This document shows, one piece after another, positions 9,233 to 18,011 of a stretch of 50,165 nt of DNA. The DNA comes from Flavobacteriales bacterium (GTDB taxonomy: Bacteria; Bacteroidota; Bacteroidia; UBA10329): NCBI GenBank assembly GCA_018402015.1, contig JAGYJL010000001.1:1-50165 (forward strand), read 5' to 3'. The position numbers were made by a program, and so were the translations under genes. The notes under the pieces were generated by a model, which saw only the letters and a program-made list of their open reading frames with translations, ran no database searches and had not been told where the DNA came from. Numbering within the stretch: the stretch's first letter is position 1; every line of letters starts with the position of its first letter.

Positions 9233-9430
9233 TAGATTGACTTTGGTTGTAGATTTCACATAAACCATCCAAACAACTTGTTTAGCCGTTTGTTTAAAGG
9301 TTTGTCATTTTTATCAAACAATATTGGACATGCCCTTTAATGTCCTGCTATTCCGAACAGAATAGTGCATAACACACAGGTCTAATAGGTCAAATGTGTG
9401 CGACAGAAAATGAAATGATGGAAGAAAATC

Positions 9431-10972
9431 CTATCCGATACTTTCCAGCACTTTTTTTATTCCAACTTTCTCCTCCACTATCTGAGATAGTTTTTCAATT
9501 GGAACACGTTCTTGCTGCATGGTATCGCGGTCGCGAAGGGTAACGGCATTGTCAGTCAGCGTGTCGTGGTCGATTGTTATACAATATGGCGTACCGATAG
9601 CATCTTGTCTGCGGTAGCGCTTTCCGATACTGTCTTTTTCCTCATAGATGATGTTGTGGTCGAAGCGAAGCTGATTGAAGATCTCCATCGCCTTTTCTGG
9701 TAAGCCGTCTTTCTTCACCAATGGAAGAATGGCCAATTTAACTGGCGCCAAAAATGGTGGAATCTTTAGTACAACACGAGATGTTCCGCCTTCCAACTCT
9801 TCTTCTTGATAAGAAGCCGAGAGAACTGCAAGAACGGTTCGATCCAAGCCAATTGATGTTTCGACCACATACGGAACGTAGCTCTTGTTTTCCTCTGGGT
9901 CGAAATACTGAAGTTTCTTTCCTGAGAATTTTTCGTGCTGAGTAAGGTCAAAATCTGTACGAGAGTGAATTCCTTCCAATTCTTTGAAACCGAATGGGAA
10001 ATCGAACTCAATATCGAAAGCCGCATTGGCGTAATGCGCCAATTTATCATGCGCATGGAAACGGTACTTTTCGTTACCTAGGCCCATTGCTTCGTGCCAA
10101 GCAAGACGCTTTTCCTTCCACTTCTCAAACCAATCCAACTCGGTACCTGGCTTCACGAAGAATTGCATTTCCATCTGCTCAAACTCACGCATTCTGAAAA
10201 TGAATTGACGTGCCACGATCTCGTTTCTGAAGGCTTTTCCCGTTTGCGCAATTCCGAATGGGATCTTCATCCTTCCTGTTTTCTGAACGTTCAGGTAATT
10301 GACAAAAATTCCTTGAGCGGTTTCTGGCCGCAAATACACGGTACTTGCTCCTTCTGCCATGGCACCCATTTCAGTAGCGAACATGAGGTTGAACTGGCGC
10401 ACTTCGGTCCAATTCTTTGAACCCGAAATAGGACAGGCAATTTCGAGATCAATGATCAACTGGCGGACATCTGCCAGATCATCGTTTTCCAATGCTTCTA
10501 CAAAACGTTTACGAATCTCTTCCTTCTTCTCCACGTTCCGTAGCACATTCGGATTAGTTGCCATGAATTGATCCTCATCGAACGATTCACCGAAACGCTT
10601 GGCGGCTTTCACCACCTCCTTCAGAATCTTCTGATCGATCTTAGCCATGTATTCCTCAATCAACACATCAGCACGGTAGCGCTTCTTGCTATCCTTATTA
10701 TCGATGAGTGGATCGTTGAAAGCATCTACGTGGCCAGAAGCTTTCCAAGTAGTTGGATGCATGAAAATGGCAGCGTCCAATCCAACGATGTTCTCGTTGA
10801 GCTGCACCATGGCTTTCCACCAATAATCGCGGATATTCTTCTTCAGCTCCACTCCCATTTGCGCATAATCGTAAGCCGCGCTCAGACCATCGTAAATTTC
10901 ACTGCTCTGAAAAATGAAACCGTACTCCTTACTATGCCCGATAATGTTCTTGAAAAGATCCTCGTTGTTCAT
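9431..10972 (-). CDS. glyS: Glycyl-tRNA synthetase, homodimeric class II type
   Basis: 513 residues, the length of the alpha2 type (GRS1/glyQS) enzyme. It has class II motif 2 (FRNEIVARQFIFRMREFEQMEMQFF region, about residues 250-275), motif 3 with the ATP-binding Arg (VVETSIGLDRTVLAV, about 368-382), and a C-terminal anticodon-binding domain starting at LAPVKLAILPLV (about 410). The start at 10972 gives MNNEDLFKNIIGHSKEYGFIFQSSEIYDG, which matches family N-termini. The gene is divergent from the DUF389 gene and appears driven by a TTG-N18-TAGCTTTG promoter within that intergenic region. No terminator is evident after it. Confidence 0.96.
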   Translation of the reverse strand: MNNEDLFKNIIGHSKEYGFIFQSSEIYDGLSAAYDYAQMGVELKKNIRDYWWKAMVQLNENIVGLDAAIFMHPTTWKASGHVDAFNDPLIDNKDSKKRYRADVLIEEYMAKIDQKILKEVVKAAKRFGESFDEDQFMATNPNVLRNVEKKEEIRKRFVEALENDDLADVRQLIIDLEIACPISGSKNWTEVRQFNLMFATEMGAMAEGASTVYLRPETAQGIFVNYLNVQKTGRMKIPFGIAQTGKAFRNEIVARQFIFRMREFEQMEMQFFVKPGTELDWFEKWKEKRLAWHEAMGLGNEKYRFHAHDKLAHYANAAFDIEFDFPFGFKELEGIHSRTDFDLTQHEKFSGKKLQYFDPEENKSYVPYVVETSIGLDRTVLAVLSASYQEEELEGGTSRVVLKIPPFLAPVKLAILPLVKKDGLPEKAMEIFNQLRFDHNIIYEEKDSIGKRYRRQDAIGTPYCITIDHDTLTDNAVTLRDRDTMQQERVPIEKLSQIVEEKVGIKKVLESIG

Positions 10973-11000
10973 CTATATACTTTACTGAATTGGAATGGCG

Positions 11001-11008
11001 TAATTTTG
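11001..11008 (+). promoter_or_regulatory. -7 promoter element of the DUF389 gene
   Basis: TAATTTTG is a perfect match to TAnnTTTG and is followed by TGGCC. It puts transcription start near 11013. That lies downstream of the TTG codon that would otherwise extend the reading frame to 10990, supporting ATG 11062 as the start. No good TTG -33 box lies at the usual distance. Confidence 0.5.
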
Positions 11009-11014
11009 TGGCCG

Positions 11015-11043
11015 CAAAGCTAGAAAAATTGAAGGGCGAGCAA
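11015..11043 (-). promoter_or_regulatory. Promoter of glyS
   Basis: On the minus strand TTG (11041-11043), an 18-base spacer, then TAGCTTTG (11015-11022), a perfect Bacteroidota -7 box. Transcription start is predicted near 11009-11011, giving a leader of about 38 bases before glyS. The element faces the plus-strand -7 box at 11001-11008 with 6 bases between. Confidence 0.6.
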
Positions 11044-11061
11044 GGCGAAATTCAGCACGAA

Positions 11062-12507
11062 ATGGAAGAGAAAACCAATTCAGGAAAACGGGACAATACA
11101 AGTTCTACCGCAGAACCCAAGCTTGGACTGAACGTGAAGTTTCTGAGAGCGCTAGTAGGGATTCGTGACTTTGCGCGCAGCACCATGTTTTTGGGCGATG
11201 ACATGGACCAAGAAGGAACCATCGAAACCATTAAAAAGGACATGGTTTTCCGTGGCTATGTGGTATGGATTCTCATCTGTTCGATATTCATTGCCAGTAT
11301 CGGCCTTAACCTTAATAGTACGGCCGTAATTATCGGAGCGATGCTTATCTCACCGTTGATGGGACCAATTTTGGCCATTGGCCTGTCTGTTGGAACCAAT
11401 GATTGGGAAGTACTTAAGAAGGCCTTGAAGAACTTTGGTGTAATGGTGGTAGTTGCACTTATTACCTCAACCCTTTATTTCTTCATAACTCCCTTGCATG
11501 AAGCTCAGCCAGAACTGCTTGCCAGAACCAAGCCCACTTTCTTAGACGCGCTGATAGCCATTTTCGGAGGCTTGGCCGGAATCATCGGGGTTTCAAGAAG
11601 AAACAGAGGAAATGTAATTCCCGGAGTGGCAATTGCAACGGCCCTTATGCCTCCTTTATGCACTGCTGGGTACGGCTTAGCAAATGGCGAGTGGTCGTTC
11701 TTCTTTGGGGCATTTTACCTATTCACGCTCAACTCTATTTTCATTGCGGGCGCCACCTTTCTTATTGTCCGATATCTGAAGTTTCCGTTGGTAAGTTTCG
11801 TAAATGCTGAAACTGAAAAGAAGGTGAAGCGCTATATGATAGCCTTTGTGATCATCGTTATTCTTCCAAGTGCTTGGATTTTCTACGGCCTGGTAAAAGA
11901 GACCATTTTCCTTGGAAAAGCTGAAAATTTCATTTCCGAGAATCTGAGTTTGAGTGGAACTGAGATCATAAGTAAGAAGATCACTTACACCGATACGATT
12001 TCGAGAATTGACATTTTCATTATGGGCGAACCCATAGGAAACCAGACACAGCAGCAATTGGAAAAGATCATGCTAGAAAAAGGGCTGAAAAACACCGTTC
12101 TTAAGATTCACCAACCGAAAGATGTGAGCAGCGATATAGCAGGAAAACTGTCTAAAGAAGTAAGAGTTGGCATCTTAGAAGATCTTTATAAACGCAACGA
12201 AGAGCTGGTGGCAGAGAAAGACCAACGAATCGTTCAACTCGAAAAACAGGTGAAAAAATACCAAAAGGACGCCATTCCGTTTGAAGGGTTGAATAAGGAG
12301 ATCAGCATTCAATATCCGAATGTAGACCGAGTTGCTTATGCGGTAAGTCTTGAAATGATCGGACCTAGGATCGATACGATTCCAACATTCATGGTAAAAT
12401 GGAAGACTGACCGGTCTGTACAAAGCAAGGACAGCGAAAAGACCATTATGCGTGCTTGGCTAAAGCAACGATTGGAATTGGACACCTTGCGGATAATTGA
12501 ATTCTAG
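11062..12507 (+). CDS. DUF389 family integral membrane protein
   Basis: 481 residues from ATG 11062 (the frame is open to a TTG at 10990, but the promoter box lies inside that extension). Residues about 60-270 hold six or so hydrophobic segments with the DUF389 signatures LNLNSTAVIIGAMLISPLMGPILAIG, then FGGLAGIIGVSRR, then NVIPGVAIATALMPPLCTAGYGLA. A further hydrophobic segment lies near 290. The C-terminal about 190 residues are soluble and include a coiled-coil-like charged stretch (KRNEELVAEKDQRIVQLEKQ). Function of DUF389 proteins is not established; they are inner-membrane proteins of unknown transport or sensory role. The stop codon overlaps the stop of the convergent protease gene by sharing a CTAG. 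Confidence 0.88.
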   Translation: MEEKTNSGKRDNTSSTAEPKLGLNVKFLRALVGIRDFARSTMFLGDDMDQEGTIETIKKDMVFRGYVVWILICSIFIASIGLNLNSTAVIIGAMLISPLMGPILAIGLSVGTNDWEVLKKALKNFGVMVVVALITSTLYFFITPLHEAQPELLARTKPTFLDALIAIFGGLAGIIGVSRRNRGNVIPGVAIATALMPPLCTAGYGLANGEWSFFFGAFYLFTLNSIFIAGATFLIVRYLKFPLVSFVNAETEKKVKRYMIAFVIIVILPSAWIFYGLVKETIFLGKAENFISENLSLSGTEIISKKITYTDTISRIDIFIMGEPIGNQTQQQLEKIMLEKGLKNTVLKIHQPKDVSSDIAGKLSKEVRVGILEDLYKRNEELVAEKDQRIVQLEKQVKKYQKDAIPFEGLNKEISIQYPNVDRVAYAVSLEMIGPRIDTIPTFMVKWKTDRSVQSKDSEKTIMRAWLKQRLELDTLRIIEF

Positions 12508-12950
12508 GCCTTCGTTTTCGAACTGAACGAAAGGTCTTTCTGAGCCACATCGACAAGAAATTTATTCTTCAGAAACTTCTTACCGAGCAGAACCGGGAAA
12601 CGCATCTTCTTTCTATTGCTTAATGTAAAAGTGATCGGATAGGTCTTTCCGAAGAGTACCGCTTTGGTCTTTACCACATATCGGGTCTGCGTTTCTCCAT
12701 TAGAACTCCTCACCCGCTTTTCCCTGAAGTCGGTGGCGGTATGAACGACATCATTGAATTGCGGATGCCATTTGTCAAGAACGCAGAATTGTAATTGCGG
12801 AACACCGTCTATTGTCACCACATCCATCTTACTGCAGTGAATGGTAGAAGTGAACGCACCCGTATCGATCTTACATTCCAACTCCGAAATACCCAACTCG
12901 GGCAGGTCTATCTTATCCTGAGTACCGATTACAACGATTGCTCTTTTCAT
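12504..12950 (-). CDS. Retropepsin-like ATP-dependent zinc protease family protein (PF05618, RimK-associated type)
   Basis: 148 residues starting at ATG 12948-12950 (MKRAIVVIGTQDKIDLPELG); an in-frame ATG 11 codons upstream is less likely. The key motif is CKIDTGAFTSTIHC, the D-T-G-A loop of retropepsin-like aspartic proteases, around residue 30. The region near residue 85 (KRVRSSNGETQTRYVV) and the second conserved block (RFPVLLGKKFLKNKFLVDV, about 120-138) complete the family pattern. The annotation 'zinc protease' is historical; the fold is that of a dimeric aspartic protease. In other bacteria it often neighbours rimK; no rimK is seen here. It is divergent from the DUF3109 gene with 67 bases between. 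Confidence 0.82.
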   Translation of the reverse strand: MKRAIVVIGTQDKIDLPELGISELECKIDTGAFTSTIHCSKMDVVTIDGVPQLQFCVLDKWHPQFNDVVHTATDFREKRVRSSNGETQTRYVVKTKAVLFGKTYPITFTLSNRKKMRFPVLLGKKFLKNKFLVDVAQKDLSFSSKTKA

Positions 12951-13004
12951 CTGAGCGAATATATCGCTAAAAGAAAATAGCATACACCATTATTCAACTT
13001 ACAA

Positions 13005-13012
13005 TACTTTTG
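13005..13012 (+). promoter_or_regulatory. -7 promoter element of DUF3109 gene
   Basis: TACTTTTG, a perfect TAnnTTTG, followed by CGCGC and immediately by the ATG at 13018. The expected start of transcription (4-6 bases after the box) falls at or within 1-2 bases of the ATG, which predicts a leaderless mRNA. Confidence 0.6.
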
Positions 13013-13017
13013 CGCGC

Positions 13018-13599
13018 ATGTTCGCCATTCAGAATACGTTGGTTTCACTCGACCTCTTAGAGCGTCATTTCGTATGCGACCTGAACGCATGTAAGGGTGC
13101 GTGTTGCGTAAAAGGAGATGCTGGTGCTCCACTCACCGATGATGAGATCAATCTTCTGGAGGATATTATTGACGATATCCTTCCGTATTTGGATGAAGAA
13201 GGTAGAGCAATGATTGCGGAGAAGGGCGTTTTCGAAATTGACGTTGATGGAGACAAAGGCACCGCACTATTGCAAAACGGTCGCTGTGCATTTGCACTTA
13301 TTGATGATAATGGTCTAGTAAGCTGCGGTATAGAAAAGGCTGAAAAAGCCGGTTCGGTCAGTTTCAAAAAACCGATCTCATGCCATTTGTATCCAGTAAG
13401 AATTACCGAATACAAGGAGTACGATGCTGTCAACTATAATAAGTGGAGTATTTGCAAACCAGCCTGCGATTGTGGTGCCAAGTTGAATGTTCCGCTTTAT
13501 CGCTTCCTAAAAGACGCCCTTATTCGCAAGTACGGAGCGGCCTGGTATGAAGAACTGGAAATGATCGACCAACTTCGAAATAAGGGAGACAAAAAATAA
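13018..13599 (+). CDS. DUF3109 (YkgJ-like Fe/Zn-chelating cysteine cluster) protein
   Basis: 193 residues. The N-terminal pattern LVSLDLLERHFVCDLNACKGACCVKGDAGAPL (Cys at about residues 21, 26, 30, 31) is the DUF3109 signature. Further Cys occur at RCAFALIDDNGLVSCGIE, ISCHLYPVRI and SICKPACDCG. The eight or more conserved Cys suggest a bound metal centre. Start 13018 fits family N-termini and leaves the gene almost without a 5' leader. Widespread in Bacteroidota; function unknown. Confidence 0.88.
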   Translation: MFAIQNTLVSLDLLERHFVCDLNACKGACCVKGDAGAPLTDDEINLLEDIIDDILPYLDEEGRAMIAEKGVFEIDVDGDKGTALLQNGRCAFALIDDNGLVSCGIEKAEKAGSVSFKKPISCHLYPVRITEYKEYDAVNYNKWSICKPACDCGAKLNVPLYRFLKDALIRKYGAAWYEELEMIDQLRNKGDKK

Positions 13600-13994
13600 T
13601 TACGTGTTTCTCGTAGCCATTTTCAGGTAAACTTCGCGTAACATTTGAGATAGAATCTGCAACTATTTTCGAGTTACAGTTAGCTCTTCATTCACCCCTT
13701 TTCAGTGATAGCAAGGGATACAGGCGTTATTAGTTTTTATTAACGTTGGGTTAATAAGACCGATGTTAAAAACTAGGGGTGATTGTTAATTACTAAAGGT
13801 TGTCTCCACGGGCTTTTTTCTGAAAATTTGGGGAGTGGAAGTCGTCAGGGTTTCGGTTAATTCAACCCCCTCACAACCAACGTTTTAAAAGATTTACCAA
13901 TTGAAAAAATTAGGCCGAGGGCCTATAAGGGAATCTTTTCCCCTAAAAGTAACCTCGACCAACAGTGACTAATAACTCTTAAAAACACAAAACA
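13600..13994 (+). promoter_or_regulatory. Long structured leader region ahead of nrdB-nrdA, possible cis-regulatory RNA
   Basis: No gene is visible in these 395 bases. Several pairings are. CACCCC 13693-13698 and TAGTTTTTA 13731-13739 together pair with one uninterrupted 3' strand TAAAAACTAGGGGTG (13767-13781), enclosing a smaller TTAAC/GTTAA hairpin (13740-13754). GGTTGT 13798-13803 pairs with ACAACC 13873-13878 and encloses GGGTT/AACCC (13848-13868). GGCCGAGG 13913-13920 pairs with CCTCGACC 13953-13960 (one mismatch) and encloses GGGAA/TTCCC (13929-13942). This is more ordered pairing than expected by chance, but it is hand-folded. No match to a known riboswitch consensus was recognised. 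The transcription start is not identified. Confidence 0.4.
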
Positions 13995-15032
13995 ATGGAT
14001 CAACCAACTCAGCAAACGTCAACTAATCTGTCTGAAATTCTGCCAGAGAAAACCTCGCTGCCCGTTGAGCCCATATTGAAAGAATCGAATGATCGGTTCG
14101 TGATCTTCCCGATCAAACACAAAGAAATGTGGTCCATGTACAAGCAGGCAGAAGCCAGTTTCTGGACAGCAGAAGAAATTGACCTACAACAGGACATGAC
14201 CGATTGGGATGGCCGTTTGACCTCGGACGAGCGTCATTTCATTAAGCATGTATTGGCGTTTTTTGCAGCCAGCGATGGTATTGTGAATGAAAACCTCGCC
14301 ATCAACTTCCTCAACGAAGTTCAATACCCAGAGGCAAGATGCTTTTACGGTTTTCAAATTGCCATCGAGAACATTCACGCAGAGACGTACTCTCTCTTGA
14401 TCGACACCTATATCAAGGACAATAAAGAGAAGGATTTCCTTTTCAACGCTATTGAGAATTTGCCCTGTGTTGCTAAGAAAGCAGACTGGGCAATGAAATG
14501 GATCGAAAACGGAAACTTTGCTCAACGATTGGTGGCGTTTGCAGCAGTTGAAGGAATCTTCTTCTCTGGTAGTTTCTGCTCCATTTTCTGGTTGAAGAAA
14601 CGTGGCCTGATGCCAGGTTTGGCCTTTTCAAACGAATTGATCTCTAGAGATGAAGGTTTACACTGCGACTTTGCATGTCTGCTATACAACCAATTGCAGA
14701 ACAAGCTTTCTATCCAAGAAGTTACAGCGATCATCACCGAAGCAGTTGAATACGAGAAGGAGTTTGTAACAGACGCTATTCCAGTTGCACTAATTGGAAT
14801 GAACGCTAACCTGATGTGCCAATACATAGAGTTTGTTGCTGACAGGCTTCTTGGAGAACTCGGTTGTCCAAAAGTGTACAATACCACAAACCCATTCGAT
14901 TTCATGGAAATGATATCGCTACAAGGAAAGACCAATTTCTTTGAAAAACGCGTTTCTGAATACCAAAAAGCCGGAGTGATGGGCGGTGGTAGCGCAGACA
15001 ATCATTCCTTTACAACTGACGCAGATTTTTAA
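13995..15032 (+). CDS. nrdB: Ribonucleotide reductase class Ia, beta subunit (eukaryote-like R2)
   Basis: 345 residues. The diiron site and tyrosyl radical residues are all present in the eukaryotic-type arrangement: D63 (EEIDL), E125 and H128 with radical Y132 (IENIHAETY), E186 ([10 protein letters not shown]), E220 and H223 ([10 protein letters not shown]). The extreme C-terminus HSFTTDADF matches the R1-binding tail of the eukaryote-like family. The protein makes the radical used by NrdA to reduce ribonucleoside diphosphates to deoxy forms. It lies 47 bases ahead of nrdA and behind an unusually long leader. Confidence 0.97.
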   Translation: MDQPTQQTSTNLSEILPEKTSLPVEPILKESNDRFVIFPIKHKEMWSMYKQAEASFWTAEEIDLQQDMTDWDGRLTSDERHFIKHVLAFFAASDGIVNENLAINFLNEVQYPEARCFYGFQIAIENIHAETYSLLIDTYIKDNKEKDFLFNAIENLPCVAKKADWAMKWIENGNFAQRLVAFAAVEGIFFSGSFCSIFWLKKRGLMPGLAFSNELISRDEGLHCDFACLLYNQLQNKLSIQEVTAIITEAVEYEKEFVTDAIPVALIGMNANLMCQYIEFVADRLLGELGCPKVYNTTNPFDFMEMISLQGKTNFFEKRVSEYQKAGVMGGGSADNHSFTTDADF

Positions 15033-15079
15033 TAAGACCGAGCTTAGATTAGTACAATAACACACAAAACCCTTTTCCC

Positions 15080-17578
15080 ATGTTTGTAGTTAAAAGAGAC
15101 GGACGCAAAGAGTCCATTAAGTTTGACAAGGTTACTGCCCGAATCCAAAAGCTGTGTTACGGCTTGGATCCGCTTGTAGACCCGATTCCGGTTGCCATGA
15201 AGGTGATCGAGGGCATCTATGAAGGCGTAACTACGCAACAGCTTGATGAACTTGCAGCAGAAACAGCCGCATCTTTTACAGTGCGCCATCCTGATTATGC
15301 GCTATTGGCAAGCCGGATCGCGGTATCCAATCTGCATAAATCCACATTGAAATCGTTCTCAAAAACGATGAAGAAATTGTACGATTACATCGATCCGAAG
15401 ACCGGGGAAAAGGCTTCGTTGATTGCTGATGACGTGTACAAGATCATTGAAGAGAATGCGGCATTGTTGGATTCTACCATCATTTACGATAGAGATTTCG
15501 GATACGATTTCTTCGGTTTCAAAACCTTGGAAAGAAGTTACTTGCTCAAAACAAACGGTCAGATCACCGAGCGCCCACAACACATGCTAATGCGTGTTGC
15601 CGTAGGTATTCATAAAGAGGATGTGAAATCTGCTGTTGAGACCTACAATCTGCTTTCTGAGCGTTGGTTCACGCATGCAACACCAACTTTGTTCAACGCT
15701 GGAACACCAAAGCCGCAGATGAGCAGTTGCTTCCTCTTGCAAATGCAATCAGATAGCATCGATGGTATTTACGACACATTGAAGCAATGTGCCAAGATCT
15801 CTCAATCTGCTGGCGGAATCGGCTTAAGCATGCACAACATCCGTGCTACAGGATCTTACATTAAAGGCACCAACGGAACTTCAAACGGAATCGTTCCAAT
15901 GTTGCGTGTTTTCAACGACACAGCTCGTTATGTAGACCAAGGTGGTGGTAAGCGTAAAGGGTCGTTCGCTATTTACTTGGAGCCATGGCACGCAGATGTT
16001 TACGATTTCTTGGATCTGAAGAAAAATCACGGTAAAGAAGAGAACCGCGCAAGAGACCTTTTCTACGCCATGTGGGTTCCAGACCTTTTCATGAAGCGTG
16101 TGGAAGCAGGTGGAGATTGGTCTCTTTTCTGCCCTAACGAAGCACCAGGTTTGGGCGATTGCTGGGGAGAAGAGTTTGAAGCTTTGTATGAGAGATACGA
16201 GAAAGAAGGCAAAGCGCGCAAAACGGTTAAGGCACAAGACCTGTGGTTCCATATCATGGAATCTCAAATCGAGACAGGCACACCTTACATGTTGTATAAG
16301 GATGCCGCTAACGGAAAGTCAAATCAGCAGAACCTAGGAACGATCAAATCGTCTAACCTGTGTACGGAGATAATGGAGTACACCGCTCCAGACGAAGTTG
16401 CGGTCTGTAACCTGGCTTCTATTGCCCTTCCTAAGTTCGTTACTCCAGAAGGCGAGTTCGATCACCAGAAGTTGTTCGACATTACTTACGTGGCTACCCG
16501 CAACCTCAACAAGATCATCGATAGAAACTTCTATCCTGTTCCTGAGGCGCGTAACAGCAACATGCGTCACCGTCCTATCGGATTGGGTGTTCAAGGATTG
16601 GCAGATGCCTTCATTAAACTGCGTCTTCCGTTCGATTCTCCAGAAGCTAAGCAGCTGAACAAGGACATTTTTGAGACCATTTACTATGCTGCCATGACCT
16701 GTTCTAAGGATCAGGCCAAAGAGTTCGGTCATTACGAAAGCTATCCTGGGTCACCGGTTTCTCAAGGCATTTTCCAGTACGATATGTGGGGCGTTACTCC
16801 AACCGACCGTTGGGAATGGGATGTACTGAAAGATGAAGTGAAGAAGTATGGTGTTCGCAACTCGTTGCTAGTTGCTCCAATGCCAACCGCATCAACATCT
16901 CAAATACTTGGAAACAACGAATGTTTTGAGCCTTACCACTCTAACATCTATACAAGAAGAGTGCTATCTGGCGAGTTTGTGGTAGTGAACAAGCATCTAC
17001 TGAAAGACCTTGTGAAATTGGGTCTGTGGAATGATGACATGAAGAACAAACTTATTGCCAACAACGGTTCTGTTCAGGCCATTGAGGAAATTCCAGAGAA
17101 CATCCGTCAGTTGTACAGAACCATTTGGGAGTTGAGCATGAAAGACATTATTGATATGGCTGCCGATCGTGGTGCTTACATCGATCAGAGCCAAAGTCTC
17201 AACCTCTTTATGCAGAACCCGAACTTCGGTAAGCTTACCTCTATGCATTTCTATGCTTGGAAAGCGGGTCTTAAAACAGGTATGTATTACCTTAGAACAC
17301 AGGCTGCTGCATCTGCTATTCAGTTTACAGTAAGCAAAGAGACCAAGGCACAACCAACTGCCGAAACGGCAACTGCAACGCCATCGTTAGCACCACAGGC
17401 CGAAACCAACGGAGAAGTTGCGCCAACAGCAACAGCTGCGCCTAGCCAACTGGCTACTCCGGTAATGGTTAGTTCGCAAGCTGCAGGTGGTGTGCAGCCA
17501 GTTAATTTGGCCGATGCCCAAGCACAGATAACCTGCTCATTGGATAATCCGGAAGGATGTGAAATGTGTGGAAGCTGA
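15080..17578 (+). CDS. nrdA: Ribonucleotide reductase class Ia, alpha subunit
   Basis: 832 residues. An N-terminal ATP-cone ([27 protein letters not shown], residues 3-29 onward to about 90) gives dATP/ATP activity control. The active site includes the redox Cys pair (PQMSSCFLL near 217; VAVCNLASI near 445) and the N-x-C-x-E radical site (SNLCTEI near 425). The C-terminal radical-transfer Tyr pair is in [13 protein letters not shown], and the mobile Cys pair is in the final [14 protein letters not shown]. Between the barrel and the tail lies a roughly 60-residue Ala/Thr/Pro-rich linker (about 750-815), longer than in eukaryotic R1. The gene is followed by a strong terminator whose stem also encodes the end of the convergent DUF1801 gene. 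Confidence 0.97.
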   Translation: MFVVKRDGRKESIKFDKVTARIQKLCYGLDPLVDPIPVAMKVIEGIYEGVTTQQLDELAAETAASFTVRHPDYALLASRIAVSNLHKSTLKSFSKTMKKLYDYIDPKTGEKASLIADDVYKIIEENAALLDSTIIYDRDFGYDFFGFKTLERSYLLKTNGQITERPQHMLMRVAVGIHKEDVKSAVETYNLLSERWFTHATPTLFNAGTPKPQMSSCFLLQMQSDSIDGIYDTLKQCAKISQSAGGIGLSMHNIRATGSYIKGTNGTSNGIVPMLRVFNDTARYVDQGGGKRKGSFAIYLEPWHADVYDFLDLKKNHGKEENRARDLFYAMWVPDLFMKRVEAGGDWSLFCPNEAPGLGDCWGEEFEALYERYEKEGKARKTVKAQDLWFHIMESQIETGTPYMLYKDAANGKSNQQNLGTIKSSNLCTEIMEYTAPDEVAVCNLASIALPKFVTPEGEFDHQKLFDITYVATRNLNKIIDRNFYPVPEARNSNMRHRPIGLGVQGLADAFIKLRLPFDSPEAKQLNKDIFETIYYAAMTCSKDQAKEFGHYESYPGSPVSQGIFQYDMWGVTPTDRWEWDVLKDEVKKYGVRNSLLVAPMPTASTSQILGNNECFEPYHSNIYTRRVLSGEFVVVNKHLLKDLVKLGLWNDDMKNKLIANNGSVQAIEEIPENIRQLYRTIWELSMKDIIDMAADRGAYIDQSQSLNLFMQNPNFGKLTSMHFYAWKAGLKTGMYYLRTQAAASAIQFTVSKETKAQPTAETATATPSLAPQAETNGEVAPTATAAPSQLATPVMVSSQAAGGVQPVNLADAQAQITCSLDNPEGCEMCGS

Positions 17579-17604
17579 TCTGCCAAGAATAATTGCTTCC
17601 ATTC

Positions 17605-17634
17605 AAAGCCCTGCTGAAATATCAGTGGGGCTTT
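17605..17634. terminator. Terminator after nrdA
   Basis: A 13-bp stem (AAAGCCC plus TGCTGA at 17605-17617 pairing with TCAGTG plus GGGCTTT at 17622-17634, two G-U pairs) with an AATA loop and a T-run after it on the plus strand. The right arm, 17622-17634, is also the last codons and stop of the convergent DUF1801 gene. Confidence 0.85.
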
Positions 17635-18011
17635 TTTCTTTTACTGAAACTGCGTTGATGTAGGTTAATAGCTATAGCCTCCAATATATAAGACCGTATA
17701 ATTTGCCAATCAACTTCGTCCTGATCCATAAAGTAGATTTTCCGAATGTTCTTGGTAGCATCCGTTACAAAGATTCCCTCGGCATCGAGCATCAGATCAC
17801 CCTGGCAGAATCCCAAATATAGATTCCCATCTTTGGTAGGACTTACGTACATCAACAATCCGTTGAGCGTGTAAAATGGTACTTTGTACTTCACACTTTC
17901 TACGATAGCAGGGTTTACTTCCAGAATAATGTTTTGAATGGCGTGGAACGTCTCTCGTTGGTGATCTGTCCAGCTAAAGACGAGATCATCGACTTCAGAT
18001 GAAAACATCAT
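17622..18011 (-). CDS. DUF1801 domain-containing protein
   Basis: 129 residues. The pattern AIQNIILEVNPAIVESVKYKVPFYTLNGLLMYVSP (about residues 24-58) followed by NLYLGFCQGDLMLDAEGIF and the KNIRKIYFMDQDEVDWQIIRSYILEAI C-terminal helix is that of DUF1801 (YdhG-like, small SRPBCC-independent fold). Function unknown. The last codons lie in the right arm of the nrdA terminator. The ATG at 18011 overlaps the stop of the upstream gene by one base, so the two are probably co-transcribed. A second ATG follows at the next codon. Confidence 0.8.
   Translation of the reverse strand: MMFSSEVDDLVFSWTDHQRETFHAIQNIILEVNPAIVESVKYKVPFYTLNGLLMYVSPTKDGNLYLGFCQGDLMLDAEGIFVTDATKNIRKIYFMDQDEVDWQIIRSYILEAIAINLHQRSFSKRKKPH

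Noticed and set aside
10990-11061. TTG start that extends the DUF389 protein by 24 residues
   Set aside because: The -7 box of the gene lies inside this stretch, so it would be upstream of the transcript start; ATG 11062 is preferred.
13927-13960. Adenosylcobalamin riboswitch ahead of nrdB, suggested by an AAGGGAATC segment
   Set aside because: The remaining conserved parts (GCCACTG box and the two-sided core) are absent, and the enzyme is class Ia, not B12-dependent.
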